DNA from: Acidobacteriota bacterium
GTDB lineage: Bacteria > Acidobacteriota > Terriglobia > Acidiferrales > UBA7541
DNA length: 44,912 nucleotides
Assembly: GCA_003167215.1 (NCBI GenBank)
Contig: PMTV01000040.1
Location: 29,496 to 74,407, forward strand
Direction: 5' to 3'
Below, piece after piece: positions 8,935 through 16,471 of this stretch (position 1 is the first letter of the stretch; each line of letters begins with the position of its first letter). A model generated the notes under the pieces. That model made no database searches. It was not told the origin of the DNA and was given only the letters and a program-made list of their open reading frames with translations. Made by a program: the position numbers and the translations under genes.

Positions 8935-10782
8935 CTATTGCTGAGGCGTCGATTGTTGAGGGGCTTGCGGGGATGCCGGCGCAGAAGAATGAGAAGCGGG
9001 CCCGTCGGACCGCGGAAATTCGTATACGCCGCGGGAATCGGATGCCACGATCAGCCGCTCAGGTTCCACGATGATCGCGCTCGCGCGAAGAGGTGCGCCG
9101 TCGGGGGTGGCGATATAATAGTCGCCAAGATAGTCGCCGTTCTTGTCGAAATGCACGAGCACCCTGCCGATTGCGGCCCAGATGTCCTGTGAAACGTGAT
9201 CCACGCCTACAGCAGTGATGACTGGTTTGGCGTCCGTCGCACTCCCAATGTGATCGAGATTCACTTTCACCGTGCCGGTCAAATTGTAAAGGCCCTCACC
9301 GAAGCGGCCGTGCGGACCCCCAAAGCGCATATCGCCAGCTCCTCGTTCAAAGCCGGAGCGAGGACCCATCGTGCCCGTACCTGGCGCCGGAGCGGAAAAT
9401 GCTTGAGTGTCTTTACTAAACAAAGATGCGCCGGGCCCGCCCCCAAAGGACGTTCCTCCTACCTGCCCAAAGCCTCCGATCCCCGAAAAACCCTGCCCTA
9501 AACCCATCCCACCAAACATCCCGGCTCCGGGAAAACCGCCCGGGAAACCCATGCCGCCCATCGTGCCGCGGCCTGCGATCCCCGTGCCTATCCCCTGTCC
9601 GGCGGACTGCGATAGAGAAAAGAGCGCCTGGGAACTGTCATAAGAATTGGCCGCGCCAGAGAGATCGCCTGAAGACGAATCTTGAGCAGCGAATAGCAAC
9701 GCGTCGCTCGTTCCATCGGAAGCAGACGATCCCTGTGAGTTCGCTGTAGTTCCCGAGTGTTGGGACTTGCCTCCTAAATGGAATTGCAGCGAATCTGCCT
9801 GAAACGTTCCTTGCGCAGATACCATTCCACCGCCCGACATGCCGCCGGGACCGCCGCCACCAGGGCCCGAGGCGAATCCTGTCGAGAGAATACTGGCAGT
9901 CGCTGCTTGGGCTGTTGCCGGACCCTCTCCCAGGCGTGCGCCAAGACCGGACGATAGGCCGCCGCCGAAAAAAATGTCGCCCTTGTTGCCGATAGCGGCC
10001 CAGGTGTTGTACGAGTCAGAAAAGCTCGTCTCGCTGAAACTAACCCCAAACTGGACGCGATCATCGGGGGCTGGGGCCGAAGACGGCGCGTACAAATTCG
10101 CGGCCAAGGCAACCTCGGTAGCGGCATAACCGAAGCGGTCGTATTTGCGGACGGTCGGATCGGGCAGTGCCGTGAATGCGAAGTAGATGCCACCCGCTCC
10201 ATCTCCGAAAACCCTTCCGAGGTTCTGTAATTGCTTCAACGGATCCGCGCCTGCCTGTGCAGGATCACCGAAGCTGCGAACCAAATCACCTTCGTCAGTT
10301 CGAATTTCAACCAGACGCTTCGGGCGCAACGAGGAGACGGCAAACTGGTTATCCGGGAGAGCGACGACGCCGGTGGGAGCGAAGACCGGAACTGTTTTGA
10401 GAAGAGAGCCGTCGGGCTCGAAGATCTCGATGGCATTTGCGCCACGATCGGCAACGAGCAGAAACCCTTCGCTATCCAGGTCAAAGTCGACAGCGTATTG
10501 AATCTTCGCGGTTCCTCCCGCGCGGGGTATCTGCCCGATCCGTTTTCCCTCGGGACTGAATATCCAGATTACGTTCGGAGGCGTCGCGAGAACATAGTAA
10601 CGCCCGGCAGAATCGCGTTTCATGGCCGTAACCCCGGAGTTGATTTCCGGGAGCACGCGTGCGCGAGACTGGACGACGTTTACAAATCCCTGTGCGTCAG
10701 CAGGACGTGGAGCAGTAAAACCAGCAAGAAGTGCAATCACGCAGACAGGGCCCCACAGACTCCATCCCGAACGACGGAACAT
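8935..10782 (-). CDS. Secreted NHL/beta-propeller protein with Gly-rich insertion
   Basis: A 615-residue protein with a signal peptide (1-30, cleaving near RPADA-QG). Residues about 45-270 carry NHL-like strands (VDFDLDSEGFLLVADRGANA, FEPDGSLLKTV) and residues 499-600 another set (VGVDHVSQDIWAAIGRVLVH, VEPERLIVASDSRGVYEF). Between them, about 272-498, lies a 225-residue Gly/Ser/Met/Phe-rich low-complexity insert with GGG, GGMG and GFPGG motifs. The tail is Ser/Ala/Pro/Gln-rich. The propeller probably binds a ligand or protein outside the cell membrane; the insert may be an extended surface or assembly segment. No partner is evident. Family is inferred from strand pattern, not from a catalytic motif. 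Confidence 0.7.
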   Translation of the reverse strand: MFRRSGWSLWGPVCVIALLAGFTAPRPADAQGFVNVVQSRARVLPEINSGVTAMKRDSAGRYYVLATPPNVIWIFSPEGKRIGQIPRAGGTAKIQYAVDFDLDSEGFLLVADRGANAIEIFEPDGSLLKTVPVFAPTGVVALPDNQFAVSSLRPKRLVEIRTDEGDLVRSFGDPAQAGADPLKQLQNLGRVFGDGAGGIYFAFTALPDPTVRKYDRFGYAATEVALAANLYAPSSAPAPDDRVQFGVSFSETSFSDSYNTWAAIGNKGDIFFGGGLSSGLGARLGEGPATAQAATASILSTGFASGPGGGGPGGMSGGGMVSAQGTFQADSLQFHLGGKSQHSGTTANSQGSSASDGTSDALLFAAQDSSSGDLSGAANSYDSSQALFSLSQSAGQGIGTGIAGRGTMGGMGFPGGFPGAGMFGGMGLGQGFSGIGGFGQVGGTSFGGGPGASLFSKDTQAFSAPAPGTGTMGPRSGFERGAGDMRFGGPHGRFGEGLYNLTGTVKVNLDHIGSATDAKPVITAVGVDHVSQDIWAAIGRVLVHFDKNGDYLGDYYIATPDGAPLRASAIIVEPERLIVASDSRGVYEFPRSDGPASHSSAPASPQAPQQSTPQQ

Positions 10783-11095
10783 ACAAGCGCCCCCTACTCA
10801 ACAAGAATGATCTGGTGTACTTGTATTGACGTGGTCGGCGTCCAAAAGTTCCAATAACTTTGCCGGGAGAAGCGAGCCGCATATGGATCCCATTTAGCTC
10901 GTGATAAGCCCGCCTCGTAAGCTTCGGGATGCAAGCAAGGAATTAGCAATATCCCTTTGTTCAAATTGGTTCAGGAGGCTTTATCTTTGCAAGTGTGCTG
11001 TACGGGACAGTTTTATGACTGCGCCGCGCACATAGTGGGCGCTACCGTGATTCCAAAATTGGGAACGCAGGAATCGCAGTCGGGAGACTACCCAT
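10783..11095. other. Intergenic region between divergent genes
   Basis: About 310 bases separate the NHL protein and the small secreted protein, which are transcribed away from each other. I see no RNA gene, long repeat or terminator. It must hold both promoters, but no near-consensus pair stands out. Confidence 0.5.
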
Positions 11096-11368
11096 ATGAA
11101 CCGTTTACATCGATATGCAGGCGCGCTATTTCTAACCGCTGCCCTTGCGGCAAGCGGATCCATGGTGGCCGGCGCGGCAGCGCAGGAAACCGTTCAGGCT
11201 CGAGTCTACGACTCAAACCACCGCGATTACCACAACTGGGATGACCGCGAAGACCACGCCTACCGAGGCTACCTGGTAGAAAGGCACCAGGATTATCGCC
11301 CGTACGACAAGCAGAATCACAGGCAGCAAGTCGCTTACTGGAACTGGCGCCACAGCCATCCGGATTGA
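11096..11368 (+). CDS. Small secreted His/Tyr/Trp-rich protein
   Basis: A 90-residue protein with a clear signal peptide (1-29, ALFLTAALAASGSMVAGAAA) and a mature region of about 60 residues that is unusually rich in His, Tyr, Asp and Arg (DYHNWDDREDHAYRGY, ending AYWNWRHSHPD). Proteins with this YWNWRHxHPD-type ending are familiar from acidobacterial genomes but have no assigned function. Metal or nucleic-acid binding would fit the composition but is speculation. It is followed by the 46-base palindrome and the membrane-protein gene. Confidence 0.75.
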   Translation: MNRLHRYAGALFLTAALAASGSMVAGAAAQETVQARVYDSNHRDYHNWDDREDHAYRGYLVERHQDYRPYDKQNHRQQVAYWNWRHSHPD

Positions 11369-11403
11369 GAATAAGAAAAACTTTTCGCTGAACGACAGAG
11401 CCC

Positions 11404-11449
11404 ATCGTCGCACCGCTTGTCGGGAAATCCCGGGAAGCGGTCTGACGAT
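11404..11449. repeat. Long nested palindrome (hairpin)
   Basis: Four paired blocks are nested: ATCGTC (11404-11409) with GACGAT (11444-11449), CCGCTT (11413-11418) with AAGCGG (11435-11440), and CGGGA (11421-11425) with TCCCG (11428-11432) around an AA loop, with 3x3 and 2x2 internal loops. An outer CAGA/TCTG pair extends it. No T-tract follows, so it is not a standard terminator. Confidence 0.75.
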
Positions 11450-11489
11450 ACTTTCTGCGCGACGCAAAGTGCAAAACCGAGGTAAGAGC

Positions 11490-11945
11490 ATGAAACGCCC
11501 AATCGGTGTGACAATTATCGCGGCTCTGACGTTCTTCGGAGCGGCGGCTCTGGCTCTGGGCTCTTTTGCTTTCTTTGTAGTGGCCGTGATGGGCATGACG
11601 GGCGGAGATGCGGGAGATCCCGCCTCCGTGGCAATCGCCGGAATGGGAGTCGCAGGGGGATTTTCGCTGCTGGTCCTCGCGGGTGTTGCCGCCTGTCTGG
11701 CAATCGGCGTTTTGGATCTGCGCGAATGGGCGCGGATCATATCCATCGCATCCATTGCCGCGGGGATTGGATGCACGATTCTCAGCCTTTTCGCTTTTAG
11801 GAGATATGTGGTGATTCCGCCTGTCCCATCGGTCTTTTGCCATTTGCTGGTGATGGCTACAGCCGTCTGGATGCTGGCGTACCTCTTGCTCGCCCGGGTC
11901 AAGCAGGCTTTTAGCGTAGTAACCCCTAACCGCCTCACTACGTGA
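11490..11945 (+). CDS. Four-helix membrane protein, function unknown
   Basis: The preferred start at ATG 11490 has a GAGGT ribosome site 6 bases upstream and gives 151 residues; an in-frame GTG at 11469 would add seven residues. Four hydrophobic helices are visible: GVTIIAALTFFGAAALALGS, a Gly/Ala-rich second one around GGFSLLVLAGVAACLAIGV, IISIASIAAGIGCTILSLF and LLVMATAVWMLAYLLL. The opening 'KRPIGVTIIAAL' resembles small acidobacterial membrane proteins. No catalytic residues are apparent. Confidence 0.75.
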   Translation: MKRPIGVTIIAALTFFGAAALALGSFAFFVVAVMGMTGGDAGDPASVAIAGMGVAGGFSLLVLAGVAACLAIGVLDLREWARIISIASIAAGIGCTILSLFAFRRYVVIPPVPSVFCHLLVMATAVWMLAYLLLARVKQAFSVVTPNRLTT

Positions 11946-12039
11946 ATTGGCAGCGGTAGTCTAACTCCAGGTCGAATTATTGAAAGCTGACTACCACGCG
12001 CTGGAATAATGTTTGAAGCTGTGGAAGAAAAGAGAAAAG

Positions 12040-12735
12040 CTATCCGTGGACGCGGACTTCGCTAAAGCTAATCAGAACTTGGCCGCCGTCGGTCGGACGG
12101 CCGAAGCTAATCTCAGGTCGAAAGCGCGAAAACAATAGAACCTGATCGATCTGATGTTTCACCGCGGCGTCATTGGGGCCTGAAAGAATGTTGTAAGACA
12201 CAACTTCACCTTGAGCGTTGAGGGTGGCCTGAAGCACCAACACACCGGAATCCGGATGGCCTTCGCTGGCCACGACTCCCGGAACGGGAAATGGCGCCAG
12301 GCTTTCCAGGCGCGCGGGCTGAACGAGGTTCAAAGGCAAATCATTTGCAACCACGCCCATCGGGACGCCTATCAGGACGTTCTGCACAATCAGGACAAAG
12401 ACCACCAGAGCGGTAAGAATTCCGCCAGTCGCTGGGACAGCAAGCCGGCCGAAAATATCCTGGAATCCCAAGAACGCGCTAGACCAGGTACGGCGAACAC
12501 TCACCCACGGAGAGACTGAGTGCGCGGCTTGCACGCGGATACGCGTGGCCAAATCCGCCGGAGGAGCAACTCGCTCAACCTTTGCCAAACAGACGGAGAG
12601 CCGGCGATAACTTTCCAGCAGGTCGCGACATTCTCCGCAGGCGTCCAGATGCTCGCGAATGATGGCATGATCCTTCGACGGAATTGCGCCATCTATATAT
12701 CCGGGAAGGCGGCGCGCAGCGTCGCGGCAATTCAT
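12040..12735 (-). CDS. Anti-sigma factor with zinc-finger head and TonB-C-like tail
   Basis: A 231-residue membrane protein. The cytoplasmic N terminus has a zf-HC2-type anti-sigma zinc motif: Cys3 and then HLDACGECR with His29, Cys33 and Cys36. A transmembrane helix lies at about 104-125. The periplasmic part, about 160-231, reads LQATLNAQGEVVSYNILSG and later FSRFRPEISFGRPTDGGQV, a pattern matching the TonB C-terminal fold (dependence on 'GxV ... vlSG ... rFrPa...G'). It overlaps the stop of the sigma-factor gene by four bases, so the two are co-translated and this protein should sequester that sigma factor. The sensing signal is unknown; the TonB-C-like tail is the natural candidate sensor. 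Confidence 0.85.
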   Translation of the reverse strand: MNCRDAARRLPGYIDGAIPSKDHAIIREHLDACGECRDLLESYRRLSVCLAKVERVAPPADLATRIRVQAAHSVSPWVSVRRTWSSAFLGFQDIFGRLAVPATGGILTALVVFVLIVQNVLIGVPMGVVANDLPLNLVQPARLESLAPFPVPGVVASEGHPDSGVLVLQATLNAQGEVVSYNILSGPNDAAVKHQIDQVLLFSRFRPEISFGRPTDGGQVLISFSEVRVHG

Positions 12736-13490
12736 CGCGCACCTCCGCGTCGTCTTGTTGCGAAGGGCATTGCGCGAGCGGTCATTGGCGCCGATGGTGT
12801 CGAAATCACACGTATCTTTGACGGCTGCGTCGAAGGCGCCTGTGCGTGCTCGCTGCGATGTCGCGCGTCAGCAGATTCTTCCGCATGAGAGACGTGAAGC
12901 ATGGGCTTGAGAATCTCCCTTAGATCGCGGCGGCCGCGCAGGATACGTGATTTCACCGTGCCTACCGAAACTTCGAGCACTTCCGCCACCTCTTCGTAAG
13001 ATAGCCCCTCTAGATCTCTTAAAATGACCGCGCTGCGAAACACGTCCGGCACCCGCGCGAGCGCCCGGCGGACCACCACTTGCATTTCAGCCGCTTCCAC
13101 TTGCTCCAAGGGCGTCGCTTCCAGGTCTTTCAGATCAAGCGCCGGGTTCTTCCCTTCCACTTCAGCATCTATAGAGACCTGTTGGCGATGATGGCGCCAA
13201 CACCAGCGACGGTGGTTCAGCGCTTGCCGCACCGAGATGCGGTAAAGCCACGTCTTCAGCGAACTGCCCTGCCGGAACCCGTGAATCCCGCGAAAAGCTC
13301 GCAGAAAAACTTCCTGGGTCACATCAGCGGCATCAGCAGCGTCTGAAAGAATGCCGTAAACCAGGTTGTACACCCCGGCGTGATAATAGGTGACCAGCCA
13401 GTCGAACGCCGCGTCAGACCCCGCCTGAAGCTCCGTCACCAAGACGGCTTCGTCGCGGCCCCATGGCAAAGTTTGTGCTAGGTCGGACAT
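12732..13490 (-). CDS. ECF-type RNA polymerase sigma factor (RpoE-like)
   Basis: The start at 13490 (MSDLAQTLPWG) has a GGAAGG ribosome site and gives 252 residues; a longer frame to 13565 lacks support. Region 2 is AFDWLVTYYHAGVYNLVYG and DAADVTQEVFLRAFRGI; region 4 is VFRSAVILRDLEGLSYEEVA followed by VSVGTVKSRILRGRRDLRE. About 50 residues after region 4 form a Ser/Pro/Arg-rich tail that is longer than usual for ECF factors. Its stop overlaps the anti-sigma start (ATGA), which defines the sigma/anti-sigma pair. Target promoters cannot be read from the window. Confidence 0.93.
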   Translation of the reverse strand: MSDLAQTLPWGRDEAVLVTELQAGSDAAFDWLVTYYHAGVYNLVYGILSDAADAADVTQEVFLRAFRGIHGFRQGSSLKTWLYRISVRQALNHRRWCWRHHRQQVSIDAEVEGKNPALDLKDLEATPLEQVEAAEMQVVVRRALARVPDVFRSAVILRDLEGLSYEEVAEVLEVSVGTVKSRILRGRRDLREILKPMLHVSHAEESADARHRSEHAQAPSTQPSKIRVISTPSAPMTARAMPFATRRRGGAR

Positions 13491-13646
13491 GCCTTCCGCC
13501 GGTCTCCCTTCAGGGCGTGTCCCTGCTATGTTTAGACACCGCTCAGCCCTGATTGTTACCAGCATAGCAGAAATTAAGTAGATGGGTATCCGTCGAAAGT
13601 ACTACTCCGGGAGCGGCCCCGAGGGGGCGCAAGTCATTGAAGGGAT

Positions 13647-13722
13647 TGGTGGAGCCGGCGGGGTTCGAACCCGCGACCTCCTCGATGCCATCGAGGCGCG
13701 CTCCCAACTGCGCTACGGCCCC
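13647..13722 (-). tRNA. tRNA-Ala (GGC anticodon)
   Basis: A 76-base cloverleaf on the minus strand, 5' end at 13722. Acceptor GGGGCCG pairs with CGGCTCC (one G-T), the D arm has GCGC/GCGC, the anticodon arm is CCTCG-ATGGCAT-CGAGG with anticodon GGC, and the T arm is GCGGG-TTCGAAC-CCCGC. The discriminator A and the CCA end are encoded (13647-13650). Confidence 0.97.
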
Positions 13723-13833
13723 ACGAAATGCAAATACTGTTATTGCTTTTATAGCACCTTGCGATTGCGAGCGTCAAACAAACGGTGCAGAGGTTTCATG
13801 CGCGTTCAACGCGTTGGGCTGAAACTGAGGGAT

Positions 13834-14430
13834 TTACTTTGGGCCCTTGAACCAACTATAGCCGATGGTAAACGTGAATGTGCCGTTGTATCCGGGATTA
13901 TGCGGGCCCAGGCTGGCGCTCGATAAATGGCCGAACTCGATTTCAAAAAGCAATGCTTGCTTCGGTTTCACAAAAACGTGCGCTCCAAACGCACCTCCGG
14001 GCGTGAAGTTGATCTGGGAAGTATCTCCCGGCGGAATATTGTCTCTGCTGAAAACGACGCCGCCCTCCGCGGCGAAGTACGGAACAATCTTCTTGCCGCT
14101 GGTAAAATTCCATTTCCAAATCGCCGGCTTGATGCTGCCTCCATAAACCGCGCTCTCCGGCGGAAATACCACATAGATCGGCATCACATCCACCGCCCAT
14201 TCGAAATTCCCGCGAAAGATGCCGGAGAGATGATCCGACGTCAGGACGCGGCCGGCGCGGCCGCCGGCATAAAAAAACTGAGTGTTGTCGGATTTTCCCA
14301 GACCCATTCCGCCGCCGCTGAATAGCCCCAATTCCCAGGTTCCTTTTTGAATTGGATTCGCGGGCAGATCTTGCGCTGCCAAAGCCGACCCCAGCAACAT
14401 TATCAAGACGAACCCGCCGATGATTTTCAT
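13834..14430 (-). CDS. PagL-like acyloxyacyl hydrolase / outer-membrane beta-barrel protein
   Basis: A 198-residue protein with a signal peptide (about 1-18, LIMLLGSALA-AQ) and a beta-barrel pattern of alternating strands ending in an aromatic C-terminal region (TFTIGYSWFKGPK). Near the C terminus is FGHLSSASLGPHNPGYNG, matching the PagL lipid A 3-O-deacylase motif with the catalytic His168 and Ser170. The Glu that completes the triad in Pseudomonas PagL falls on Asn182 here, so activity is not certain. PagL enzymes act in the outer membrane on lipid A; a structural or altered-specificity role is an alternative. It is divergent from the beta-CASP gene. Confidence 0.75.
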   Translation of the reverse strand: MKIIGGFVLIMLLGSALAAQDLPANPIQKGTWELGLFSGGGMGLGKSDNTQFFYAGGRAGRVLTSDHLSGIFRGNFEWAVDVMPIYVVFPPESAVYGGSIKPAIWKWNFTSGKKIVPYFAAEGGVVFSRDNIPPGDTSQINFTPGGAFGAHVFVKPKQALLFEIEFGHLSSASLGPHNPGYNGTFTFTIGYSWFKGPK

Positions 14431-14603
14431 GTCTCCCCACCTCTAAACGCCGCAGTGCGGCCGATTCGAAGCCTGAATGCCAAAGCGCAGAGACTAAAGC
14501 CACAGCGCGTTTCGGTCAAGCTCGTTGAGCCATCCAGCGAGCAACGCTGAAGGCGAGGAAACGAAGGCGGTTTTTCCGGCAGTTCGTTTAGAATGGGCGC
14601 CCT

Positions 14604-16001
14604 ATGCCCAAAATAACTTTTCTCGGCGCAGCAGGAACGGTAACAGGTTCAAAGTATCTGGTGGAAGCGGAAGGAAAGCGATTGCTGGTCGATTGCGGAT
14701 TGTTCGAAGGTTCCAAGGAACTGAAACAGCGGAACTGGAACAACCTGCCGATTGATCCAGCGACGATTGATTGGGTGCTGCTAACCCACGCGCACATCGA
14801 TCACACCGGGTACCTCCCGCGTTTGGTCCACGCAGGATTCGAGGGCCCAATCTTTGCCAACGCGGCCACGCGCGAACTTTGCCAGCTTCTGCTTCCCGAT
14901 TCGGCTCACTTGCAGGAAGAAGACGCGCAGTACGCCGCAAAGAAGGGCTACAGCAGCCACAATCCGCCCTTACCGCTTTACACCGTGACCCAGGCGCAGG
15001 ACGCACTTAATCGTTTTCGAGAGATTCCGCGCGCTGATACATTCGCGATCAGCCCGCAGTTTTCGGTGCGGTCGCATGACGCGGGCCACATTCTGGGATC
15101 GACCTGGCTGGAGCTGACGATCACCGAAAAGGGGAAGCAAACGCTGGTGGTTTTCTCCGGGGATTTGGGCCGTTACAATCAGCCCATCCTAAAGGACCCC
15201 GAGGCGCCCACTCGTGCGGATTTTCTTCTCTGCGAATCCACATATGGGGACCGCGACCATCCGACGGGGTCGGTGGCGGACCAGCTGGCAGACGTGATCA
15301 ATCGAGTGAATACGCGAGGCGGCGTGGTGGTGATACCTGCCTTCGCCGTCGGGCGCACGCAGACTTTGATGTATTACCTGCGCCAGCTCGATGACCAGAA
15401 GAAGATTCCTGACCTTCCGGTATACATGGATAGCCCCATGGCCATCAGCGTTACGGACATTTATGCGCGACACCACGAAGATCACGACCTGGACTTTACG
15501 GCCCTGGAGCAGCAGGGAGATAGAGACCCGCTAAACTTGCGCGAAGTTCACATGACCCGCAGCGTGGAAGACTCAAAGAAAATCAATAACGTGGCTTCGC
15601 CGTGCATCATTCTCTCCGCCAGCGGCATGGCCACCGGAGGACGCGTTCTGCACCATCTTGCTCGCAGGCTGCCGGATTCCCGCTGCGCTGTGCTGCTAGT
15701 GGGCTATCAGGCAGAAGGTACCGGCGGGCGAGCTTTGCAGGACGGCGCACAATACTTGCGTCTATACGGGCAGGAAGTGCCGGTGCGCGCCGAAATCGTC
15801 ACGCTCGATCAGCTATCCGCGCACGCGGGGCGCAGCGAACTACTTCAATGGCTCTCAGGATTCACCGTGCCGCCGCGACAGACATTTCTGGTGCATGGCG
15901 AACCGGCCGCTCTGGATTCGTTTCACGGAGCCATCACCAGCCGCTTTCACTGGCCGGTGACCGTGCCCGCATACCTGCAATCATTCGATCTCAACACCTA
16001 A
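14604..16001 (+). CDS. Metallo-beta-lactamase/beta-CASP RNase-like protein
   Basis: A 465-residue protein of the MBL-fold RNA-specificity family (YpsA/ YSH1-like bacterial beta-CASP enzymes). The zinc site is THAHIDHTGY at 61-70, with further ligands in SHDAGHILGS, FSGDLGR and LSAHAGR, and LVHGE near the C terminus. The beta-CASP domain includes the VVVIPAFAVGRTQTLMYYL and CIILSASGMATGGRVLHHL segments. The full set of motifs and usual length indicate an active nuclease for RNA. The start has only a modest upstream site but is well placed; no operon partner is apparent. Confidence 0.92.
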   Translation: MPKITFLGAAGTVTGSKYLVEAEGKRLLVDCGLFEGSKELKQRNWNNLPIDPATIDWVLLTHAHIDHTGYLPRLVHAGFEGPIFANAATRELCQLLLPDSAHLQEEDAQYAAKKGYSSHNPPLPLYTVTQAQDALNRFREIPRADTFAISPQFSVRSHDAGHILGSTWLELTITEKGKQTLVVFSGDLGRYNQPILKDPEAPTRADFLLCESTYGDRDHPTGSVADQLADVINRVNTRGGVVVIPAFAVGRTQTLMYYLRQLDDQKKIPDLPVYMDSPMAISVTDIYARHHEDHDLDFTALEQQGDRDPLNLREVHMTRSVEDSKKINNVASPCIILSASGMATGGRVLHHLARRLPDSRCAVLLVGYQAEGTGGRALQDGAQYLRLYGQEVPVRAEIVTLDQLSAHAGRSELLQWLSGFTVPPRQTFLVHGEPAALDSFHGAITSRFHWPVTVPAYLQSFDLNT

Positions 16002-16031
16002 GGGGATAGGCCGCGGGATCAGAGGAGCCTC

Positions 16032-16418
16032 CTACTGGGCCGCGGCGGTTTGTGCGAAGGCGGAAATTTCGGTGAGATGGAAACCAAGAACAAACATCGG
16101 ATGCGGAGCGACACGGCCCCAGCGCGCAAGATCCCATTTCGCGCGCAGGAAGCGGACTTCCGGTTTCAGCGTGAGATCGAGAACCTGGCGAGTTTCGCCG
16201 CGGTAGAATCGCTGCGGCATCTTGAGCAGCGGCAATTTTCCCCAGTTTTGGCCGTCCGCCGACCCCCACACGGAAATATCCACGGATTCCTGTTCGATCT
16301 GATCCTCGATGAACATCGAGCAGAGAAACGTGCGAGTCTCACTTGCGGCGATTTCGTACGGCTGCCCTTCCCCATTCGCAGTCAGGCGGGTGTCGGGCGG
16401 GATCAGATTGAGTTTCAT
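16032..16418 (-). CDS. Conserved hypothetical protein, probable beta-sandwich
   Basis: A 128-residue protein without signal peptide or membrane segment. The pattern of alternating strands (ETRTFLCSMFIEDQIEQESV, VDISVWGSADGQNWGKLPLL, FYRGETRQVLDLTLKP) resembles a discoidin- or carbohydrate-binding-like beta sandwich found in hypothetical acidobacterial proteins. No known function. It lies between the convergent beta-CASP gene and the aminotransferase. Confidence 0.65.
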   Translation of the reverse strand: MKLNLIPPDTRLTANGEGQPYEIAASETRTFLCSMFIEDQIEQESVDISVWGSADGQNWGKLPLLKMPQRFYRGETRQVLDLTLKPEVRFLRAKWDLARWGRVAPHPMFVLGFHLTEISAFAQTAAAQ

Positions 16419-16471
16419 GGCCTTGCGTTCTCCTGATCAAATCTCGCGGATTCTAACATAGCCTCGCACTT

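Noticed and set aside
11213-11938. Open minus-strand frame of 241 codons opposite the membrane-protein gene
   Set aside because: It is antisense to two better-supported genes, has no family features and shows the Arg/Ala/Pro composition of a shadow frame.
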